In this document: piece after piece, positions 13,500 to 17,846 of the stretch
Numbering within the stretch: the stretch's first letter is position 1
How the letters are laid out: the number at the start of each line of letters is the position of its first letter
NCBI GenBank assembly: GCA_012270665.1
Contig: JAAXHY010000601.1
Location: 1 to 17,846, forward strand
DNA from: Dehalococcoidia bacterium
GTDB lineage: Bacteria > Chloroflexota > Dehalococcoidia > SAR202 > UBA11138
Direction: 5' to 3'
DNA: 17,846 nt
Program-made: the position numbers and the translations under genes
Notes under the pieces: generated by a model
Databases searched by the model: none
Seen by the model: only the letters and a program-made list of their open reading frames with translations
What the model was told of the DNA's origin: nothing

Positions 13500-14111
13500 A
13501 TGAACAACCCCACCGAGCATTCATCCGATCCGATTGCCAGGCTGATAGAGGAATTCCACAAGTTGCCTGGCATAGGCCCCAAGACCGCGCAGCGACTGGC
13601 CTATTATCTGATTCGTATGCCCGGCGAGCGCGCTCATGGACTGGCGGATGCAATCGTAGCGGTAAAAGACCGGGTGGCGATGTGTTCTAGGTGCTTCAAT
13701 CTCACCGACGCCGATCCGTGCAGCATCTGCTCCGACCCGCAGCGCGACGAGACCACGGTGTGCGTCGTCGAAGAGGCCCTCGACGTTCTCGCGCTGGAGC
13801 GTACCCACAGCTATCTCGGCTTGTATCATGTCCTTCACGGCGCTGTCTCCCCCATGAACGGAATTGGCCCGGACGATCTAAAGATTCAGCCGCTGCTTTC
13901 GAGGATGAACGACGAGCCCATCAGGGAGATCATCCTCGCGACCAATCCCAATCTGGAGGGAGACGCCACGGCCATGTACATCCACCGGCTGATATCCCCG
14001 CTCGGTATAGAGATAACCAGGCCGGCCAGAGGTCTCCCTGTCGGTGGTGACCTCGAATACGCCGACGAATCCACGCTTGGCAGGGCCATAGAAGGCAGGC
14101 AGTCGTTCTAG
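13500..14111 (+). CDS. recR: Recombination mediator RecR
   Basis: The 203-aa protein has the standard RecR layout: helix-hairpin-helix KLPGIGPKTAQRLA (residues 21-34), a four-Cys zinc finger C62, C65, C74, C77 (CSRC...CSIC), a Toprim domain starting VCVVEEALDVLALERT, and the C-terminal PVGGDLEYADESTLGRAIEG. RecR works with RecO (and RecF) to load RecA on gapped, SSB-coated DNA. All four zinc ligands are intact. ATG 13500 lies 1 bp after the ybaB TGA; GAACTCACC-type sequence upstream holds no strong Shine-Dalgarno motif, so coupling to ybaB translation is likely. recO follows after 32 bp, so both partners of the RecOR complex are in one operon. Confidence 0.96.
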   Translation: MNNPTEHSSDPIARLIEEFHKLPGIGPKTAQRLAYYLIRMPGERAHGLADAIVAVKDRVAMCSRCFNLTDADPCSICSDPQRDETTVCVVEEALDVLALERTHSYLGLYHVLHGAVSPMNGIGPDDLKIQPLLSRMNDEPIREIILATNPNLEGDATAMYIHRLISPLGIEITRPARGLPVGGDLEYADESTLGRAIEGRQSF

Positions 14112-14143
14112 CCGTCTGACCGGTGGCGATTGGCGAGTGAACC

Positions 14144-14929
14144 TTGAGAATACGTACATACAAGAGCCAGGGGCTTGTGCTCAGGCAGTACACCTTGGGA
14201 GAAGCGGACCGCATCCTCTCCATACTCACGCCGAACATGGGCAAGGTGCGCGTCGTAGCCAAGAGTGTCCGAAGACCCCAGAGCAAGTTGAGAGGTCATC
14301 TCGACCTCACCAACGTCGTCGAATTCTCCGCGGCTTATGGGCGCAATCTGGATGTCGTAACCGAGGCCCAGGTACAGGACGACCACCCGCGCATTCGCTC
14401 GGACCTGCCCCTGCTGTCCCAGGCGGTTTACGTATGCGAGCTTGCCGACTCCTTTACGGAAGAACGCTCTCCAAGCCGCGACCTGTACCTGTTGACTACC
14501 GTGACCCTCGACCTCCTCTCCGACTCTCACGAAGCATGGCTGGTGAGCAGGTGGTTCGAGGCGCGTCTATTGGACGTGTCCGGATTCCGGCCTGAGTTGG
14601 AAGTCTGTGTGGAGTGCGGAGCCGAGTTGCAGCCGGACGACCATATGCTGGATCTGGCGTCCGGCGGAGTGCTATGTCCTGAATGCCGTGTGCTTGGCGT
14701 CGGCAGCAGGGTGCATATCTCCGAAAGAGCGATGAGAGTCCTCAGGCGCTTCCAGCGATCTCTGCGTTTCGGCGACGTTGGGACTCCGAACGTCGGCAGT
14801 CGGATCAGGAACGAAGTGGAGAGTATTCACACTCGCTACATCCGCTCGATCCTGGAACGCAGCCTCAAGAGCGAGGAGTTCGTAAGGCGCGTGGCCGAGT
14901 CCGAACCGCCTCGATACGCCACGGACTGA
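14144..14929 (+). CDS. recO: DNA repair protein RecO
   Basis: The 261-aa protein starts with the OB-fold signature TYKSQGLVLRQYTLGEADRI and KVRVVAKSVRRPQSKLRGHL, continues with the helical domain (LYLLTTVTLDLL) and contains the zinc site CVECGAEL...CPEC (C155, C158, C178, C181). RecO binds single-stranded DNA and SSB, anneals strands and, with RecR, loads RecA. TTG at 14144 is the start that gives the conserved N-terminus; the sequence before it (GGCGAGTGAACC) has only a weak GAG ribosome-binding site. It is the last gene of the ybeY-dnaX-ybaB-recR-recO unit and converges with the cupin gene; the two stop codons are only 20 bp apart with a hairpin between them. Confidence 0.94.
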   Translation: MRIRTYKSQGLVLRQYTLGEADRILSILTPNMGKVRVVAKSVRRPQSKLRGHLDLTNVVEFSAAYGRNLDVVTEAQVQDDHPRIRSDLPLLSQAVYVCELADSFTEERSPSRDLYLLTTVTLDLLSDSHEAWLVSRWFEARLLDVSGFRPELEVCVECGAELQPDDHMLDLASGGVLCPECRVLGVGSRVHISERAMRVLRRFQRSLRFGDVGTPNVGSRIRNEVESIHTRYIRSILERSLKSEEFVRRVAESEPPRYATD

Positions 14930-14951
14930 AACCGCCCGCGGCGCGTGGTTT
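14929..14951. terminator. Short hairpin spanning the convergent recO and cupin stop codons
   Basis: AAACC (14929-14933) pairs with GGTTT (14947-14951); G14934-T14946, C14935-G14945, C14937-G14943 and G14938-C14942 extend it with one mismatch. The left arm begins on the last base of the recO TGA and the right arm lies in the complement of the cupin TAA. In either direction the stem ends in a few A or T bases, but there is no long U-tract, so it is a weak candidate bidirectional terminator. Confidence 0.4.
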
Positions 14952-15723
14952 ACGATAGCGGCGGCGGGGCCGCGTCGTCATCGTCAGTATAGATGTGCGG
15001 CTGCTCCGGCGTCGTAACGGCTAGTCGGAATGAGATACCATCGCCGACAGTGCTGATGTGGTGACGCATCCCCTCTGGCACGAAAACTATGTCGCCTTCC
15101 TTGGCGTGGATGATCGGCCTGCCCTCCCCGACTTCCCATGTGAGCTCTCCCCATAGTATCGTCCACCACTCGTTGAAATCCGGGTGCCAGTGGGCGTTGT
15201 TCGTCATCCCCGATGCGTGGCAGATCAGGTTGGCGCTGTTGCGTTCGTCTGTAAGTATGGACGTCGCCCAGGGCGGCTCGCCGAACTTCTCCAGCATATA
15301 CTCCAGGCTGGTATGCAGACGGTTAGGTACATCGTCCTGAGTCAGAGGCCGGAGTATGTTGGAGCGTGTGCCTTTCACATCGTGGTTGGAGTTAGGATGC
15401 GTAACCCCCAGCCTCAAGGAATTCTCACTGCCCACGGTTCTTATGGCGTGTCTGCGCCCCTTGGGGGCCATTACCACATCACCCTTCTTCGCCCTGATCG
15501 GAGCGTAGTCACCAATCTCCCAGAGAAGTTCCCCTTGTAGTACTACCCACCACTCGTTGAAGTCAGGATGGGCGTGAGCGTCATTCTCTTGGCCGGGCGC
15601 GTTGCAGATGAGTACGGCATTGTTGCGTCCGTCCGTAAACAGCGCCTCTGCCCACGGCGGCTCGCCATGCCTGGCCACGATTTCGGCGAGCGATATATGC
15701 TTGGGTTCCGCGCTCGGTGTCAT
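14950..15723 (-). CDS. Two-domain cupin (bicupin) metal-binding protein
   Basis: This 257-aa protein consists of two similar cupin domains about 128 residues apart. Each has both cupin motifs: first copy HAHPDFNEWW (H50, H52, E57) and GDVVMAPKGRRH (H92); second copy HWHPDFNEWW (H178, H180, E185) and GDIVFVPEGMRH (H221). Both metal sites therefore look intact, suggesting a divalent metal centre such as Mn, Fe or Zn. Both copies also share GEPPWA and LTDxRN/FTDGRN followed by LIC. The reaction is not known; bicupins include oxalate decarboxylases, dioxygenases and isomerases. No signal peptide is seen, so it should be cytoplasmic; the C-terminus is acidic then Pro-rich. The ATG (15723 reading leftward) has AGGAGG (complement of 15732-15737) 8 bp upstream. 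It is the only - strand gene here, divergent from korA. Confidence 0.85.
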   Translation of the reverse strand: MTPSAEPKHISLAEIVARHGEPPWAEALFTDGRNNAVLICNAPGQENDAHAHPDFNEWWVVLQGELLWEIGDYAPIRAKKGDVVMAPKGRRHAIRTVGSENSLRLGVTHPNSNHDVKGTRSNILRPLTQDDVPNRLHTSLEYMLEKFGEPPWATSILTDERNSANLICHASGMTNNAHWHPDFNEWWTILWGELTWEVGEGRPIIHAKEGDIVFVPEGMRHHISTVGDGISFRLAVTTPEQPHIYTDDDDAAPPPLS

Positions 15724-15743
15724 CGGTATTGCCTCCTGTCTGG

Positions 15744-15772
15744 ATTATAGGAAGGAGTTCATGGTTGGTCAA
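15744..15772 (-). promoter_or_regulatory. Strong sigma70-type promoter for the cupin gene
   Basis: Read on the - strand, TTGACC (complement of 15767-15772, 5/6) is followed by a 17-bp spacer and a perfect TATAAT (complement of 15744-15749). The predicted start near 15737 coincides with the first base of the AGGAGG Shine-Dalgarno sequence, so the leader would be only about 14 nt. Confidence 0.7.
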
Positions 15773-15788
15773 TGCTGAAGCCAATGCC

Positions 15789-15804
15789 TGTGCAAATTAT
15801 CACA
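15789..15804. promoter_or_regulatory. CRP/FNR-family-like operator between divergent promoters
   Basis: TGTGC (15789-15793), AAATTA, TCACA (15800-15804) matches the CRP-type palindrome TGTGA-N6-TCACA at 9 of 10 conserved positions. It lies 16 bp upstream of the cupin -35 and 3 bp upstream of the kor -35. Its centre (15796.5) would be about -60 from the predicted cupin start and about -47 from the predicted kor start. The -60 position is close to that of a class I activator site. Which family member binds, if any, is not known. Confidence 0.45.
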
Positions 15805-15807
15805 AAA

Positions 15808-15837
15808 TTGACACCTGAAAAATCTAGTTGGTATATT
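15808..15837 (+). promoter_or_regulatory. Strong sigma70-type promoter for korAB
   Basis: TTGACA (15808-15813, perfect -35) and TATATT (15832-15837, 5/6 to -10) are 18 bp apart in an AT-rich patch. The predicted start is near 15844, about 247 nt upstream of the korA start codon chosen here. Confidence 0.65.
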
Positions 15838-15843
15838 CAATGA

Positions 15844-16090
15844 GTATCTATGTTAGGTAGTGCCACTTAAATTAGCGCTGCCTCAGACCAGGCATCCAAT
15901 TTCAACAATTGCCCACAGACCATCCAGGCGATCATTTCAGCCCCGAAGAAATCTTCGGGCAACTGAACTGTTTTGTCGCGTCCAAGTCCGGTGCGACTCC
16001 GTGGGCGCTATCCCAATCCCTAGTCAACACGCAGACGGCGTCTAAGTGCGCCGTTCGATTGTGAGCAAGTACAGTTCAGGGAGTATTGAA
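15844..16090 (+). other. Long untranslated leader of korA
   Basis: Between the predicted start of transcription and the korA TTG lie about 247 nt with no convincing coding frame. Two simple hairpins are visible: CAATT (15897-15901) with AATTG (15907-15911), and a strong one at 15942-15959. Downstream is the segment GTCCGGTGCGACTCCG (about 15986-16001). No known riboswitch class could be fitted. The leader ends with AGGGAG (16078-16083), the korA Shine-Dalgarno sequence. Confidence 0.4.
15942..15959 (+). ncRNA. Strong hairpin in the korA leader
   Basis: CCCGAAGA (15942-15949) pairs perfectly with TCTTCGGG (15952-15959); allowing for loop size, this gives at least 7 bp with an AAAT-type tetraloop. 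It is followed by CAACTGAACTGTTTTG, so the T-run begins about 11 nt after the stem. It could be an attenuator, part of a larger leader structure or a stabilising stem. It is not a canonical terminator. Confidence 0.35.
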
Positions 16091-17806
16091 TTGAAGAAGA
16101 CGGATTTTGTAGTCAGGTTCGCCGGAGAGGGTGGCACGGGTGTGGTCACCTCGGCTGAGGGTTTCGCTCAAGCCAACGCCCAGGTCGGCTATCATGTTCA
16201 GACCTTCTCCACATTTCCCTCCCAGATAAGGGGAGGACCCGTATGGACGCAGACCAGGATTTCCACCGAGCCCGTTCTCAACTCCGGCGACGAGTTGGAT
16301 GTGCTTGTGGCATTCGACGAATATGCGTATGAGAATCATAAGGACGAGGTTTCCGAGAGCGGAGTAATCATATATAACGCTGAGGAATTTGAGCTGGAGT
16401 CGGACGGCAAGAGTTTTGGGATGAGATTCGACGAACTTGCCAGGTCCACTGGCAACGCCAGGGCTGCGAACATGGTCGTCATGGGAGCGCTCGCCTACCT
16501 CGTCGACATTGACCAGAAGATCCTGGAAGACTTCGTAACCAAACGTTTCACCAGGGGACGCCCGAACGACCAGCAGATCATCGAGTCCAACCACCAGGCG
16601 TTAGGTCTTGGCAGGACCGAGGCCGAAAAGAGCGGCTTCAGCCTGGGCGAACTGGAGGCGTCGAACCCGCCTCAAGTCGAACAGGTACTCATAAACGGGA
16701 ATGTCGCGCTGGGACTCGGCGCTCTCGCGGCCGGAGTGGATGTGTACATCGGGTACCCGATTTCCCCGGCCACGTCTCTCCTGATATGGATGGAGAACAA
16801 CCTGCCAGGACCCGGGAAGTTCGTGCATCAGGCGACCTCCGAGATCGAGTCCATAACAAGCATCGTCGGCTCAGGGTTCGCAGGCAAGAAGGCCATGACT
16901 GGCACGGCGGGACCGGGCTTTTCCCTAATGGGCGAGGGCTTGGGACTCGCATGGATGGCCGAGATACCGCTCGTCGTCGCGGACATCCAGAGAGGCGGCC
17001 CCTCGACAGGCCTGCCAACGAAGACCGAGCAGTCCGACCTGCTTACCGCAATGTACCCGGGGCACGGCGACATGCGCCTACCCGTCATCGCGCCCGGCAC
17101 CGTTGAGGAGTGCTTCTACGCCGCGCTCCACGCCTTCAACTGGGCGGAGAGATACCAGGGACCGGTAATCCTTCTGAGCGAGCATATGCTGTCGGAACGA
17201 AACCAGAACATTCCAAGGCCGGACGTGAGCGCGCTCATGGTGGAGAGCCGGGACACCTATCGGGGAACCAACGGCTACCACAGGTATGAGAGTTGGGAGC
17301 GTTCGCCAATGCCGATTCCGGGTGGGCCTGGCGCGTATGTTGCCAACGGCTCCGAACACGACGGCATGGGCGACACTACCCACAGGCCCGAACGCCACAT
17401 TCAGATGACGACCCGACGTTTCAGCAAGCTTGACCTCCTCTCGGACGGCGACTACGAAAGCGAGAACACCGACGCGAGTATCGCGCTGATGCCTTGGGGC
17501 GGCTCCAAAGGGCCGGCGCTCGGCGCATGGCGAGAGCTATCTGCCGCGGGCGCGGATCTGGGCTGGTACTACACCATGTTCCTGAACCCGCTTCCCGACG
17601 GACTGGTCGAAGAACTCAAAGAGAAGGAACTCGTGATAGTTCCGGAACTTAACTACATGGGACAGTTCTCTTCCTATCTACGCTCTCTAGGCATCAACGC
17701 GGAATCCATAACCCAGTACACGGGACTGCCATTCAAGGAACGAGACCTTGTGGAGTCCATTTCTCAGAAAGCCAACATTCAGCAGAAAGAGGGTGTGACA
17801 GTATGA
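16091..17806 (+). CDS. korA: 2-oxoacid:ferredoxin oxidoreductase, fused gamma-alpha subunit (KorA type)
   Basis: The 571-aa protein joins a gamma domain (about residues 1-190, starting FVVRFAGEGGTGV) to an alpha domain. The alpha part shows GYPISPATSLL (221-231), GTAGPGFSLMGEG, the substrate-loop QRGGPSTGLPTKTEQSDL (300-317) and the later SPMPIPGGPGAYVANGSEHD. With KorB it oxidatively decarboxylates a 2-oxoacid, most likely 2-oxoglutarate, to the acyl-CoA using thiamine diphosphate and reducing ferredoxin. Branched-chain 2-oxoacids are possible substrates. TTG at 16091 is preferred as start: AGGGAG (16078-16083) lies 7 bp upstream and the protein then begins MKKTDFVV, as relatives do. In-frame GTGs at 16046 and 16061 would add residues without family support and lack good ribosome-binding sites. 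The stop overlaps the korB ATG (ATGA). Confidence 0.93.
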   Translation: MKKTDFVVRFAGEGGTGVVTSAEGFAQANAQVGYHVQTFSTFPSQIRGGPVWTQTRISTEPVLNSGDELDVLVAFDEYAYENHKDEVSESGVIIYNAEEFELESDGKSFGMRFDELARSTGNARAANMVVMGALAYLVDIDQKILEDFVTKRFTRGRPNDQQIIESNHQALGLGRTEAEKSGFSLGELEASNPPQVEQVLINGNVALGLGALAAGVDVYIGYPISPATSLLIWMENNLPGPGKFVHQATSEIESITSIVGSGFAGKKAMTGTAGPGFSLMGEGLGLAWMAEIPLVVADIQRGGPSTGLPTKTEQSDLLTAMYPGHGDMRLPVIAPGTVEECFYAALHAFNWAERYQGPVILLSEHMLSERNQNIPRPDVSALMVESRDTYRGTNGYHRYESWERSPMPIPGGPGAYVANGSEHDGMGDTTHRPERHIQMTTRRFSKLDLLSDGDYESENTDASIALMPWGGSKGPALGAWRELSAAGADLGWYYTMFLNPLPDGLVEELKEKELVIVPELNYMGQFSSYLRSLGINAESITQYTGLPFKERDLVESISQKANIQQKEGVTV

Positions 17807-17846
17807 CGTCCAAGAACCCGGAGTACGATTTCAAGTGGTGCCCCGG
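17803..17846 (+). CDS. korB: 2-oxoacid:ferredoxin oxidoreductase beta subunit, first codons (cut by window)
   Basis: ATG at 17803 overlaps the korA TGA (ATGA) and has GAGGG (17789-17793) upstream. The 14 full codons read MTSKNPEYDFKWCP then G, matching the start of KorB proteins, where WCPGC holds the first Cys ligands of the iron-sulfur cluster beside the thiamine diphosphate site. The rest lies beyond the window. Confidence 0.85.
   Translation, partial: MTSKNPEYDFKWCP

Noticed and set aside
15986..16010. Cobalamin-riboswitch-like segment GTCCGGTGCGACTCCG
   Set aside because: It resembles the GGTGNNANTCC part of B12 riboswitches, but the preceding GGGAA, the CCCGC-ACTGT block in the right place and the terminal AGCCAGGANACC box are missing. 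A covariance-model search of 15844-16090 would settle it.
15860..16045. A 61-aa frame (GTG start) in the korA leader, ending directly before the GTG at 16046
   Set aside because: No ribosome-binding site, random-looking Arg/Pro/Ser composition and no domain; more likely untranslated leader.

Overview
The window looks like a chromosomal segment of a moderately GC-rich free-living bacterium. It carries mostly housekeeping genes, 17 protein genes on the + strand and one on the - strand, plus one putative 24-codon upstream ORF. The best guess is a Chloroflexota member of the Dehalococcoidia/SAR202 type. The reasons are an actinobacterial-type inositol-phosphate synthase beside a PimA-like mannosyltransferase, a ferredoxin-dependent 2-oxoacid oxidoreductase, HflK/HflC, lipid-anchored and C-terminally anchored surface proteins, and frequent TTG starts. 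This placement is inference; no rRNA or other phylogenetic marker is present, and an actinobacterial-like lineage is the main alternative. No mobile element, CRISPR array, rRNA or tRNA was seen.

Layout. (1) 1-461: the 3' part of a galE-type UDP-sugar epimerase. (2) 462-4894: an envelope-lipid block with myo-inositol-1-phosphate synthase (ino1), a lipoprotein made of three META/HslJ-like domains, a PimA-like GT4 glycosyltransferase and a CDP-alcohol phosphatidyltransferase. Together these could supply inositol phosphate, attach it to CDP-diacylglycerol and mannosylate the product. (3) 4965-8576: a short upstream ORF overlapping a secreted gluzincin (peptidase MA type) with a Cys/hydrophobic/Arg C-terminal tail, then a 233-aa protein of unknown function, then a membrane-anchored second gluzincin. 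(4) 8704-10661: hflK-hflC, the membrane prohibitin-like pair. (5) 10662-11009: a 348-bp non-coding gap with phased CAGGTG repeats. (6) 11010-14929: a tight information-processing operon, ybeY-dnaX-ybaB-recR-recO. (7) 14950-15723 on the - strand: a two-domain cupin, convergent with recO. (8) 15724-16090: a divergent regulatory region with two good sigma70-type promoters back to back, a CRP/FNR-like palindrome between them and a leader of about 247 nt. (9) 16091-17846: korA (fused gamma-alpha 2-oxoacid:ferredoxin oxidoreductase subunit) and the first codons of korB.

How the genes fit together: ino1, the phosphatidyltransferase and the PimA-like enzyme form a plausible phosphatidylinositol/PIM-like route. 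YbeY (rRNA maturation), DnaX (clamp loader), YbaB, RecR and RecO (RecFOR gap repair) form the usual replication/repair cluster. KorAB feeds reduced ferredoxin from 2-oxoglutarate or a related 2-oxoacid. The most unusual points are the inositol-lipid locus, the sorting-tail peptidase, the divergent cupin/kor control region and the bicupin with a well-preserved internal duplication.
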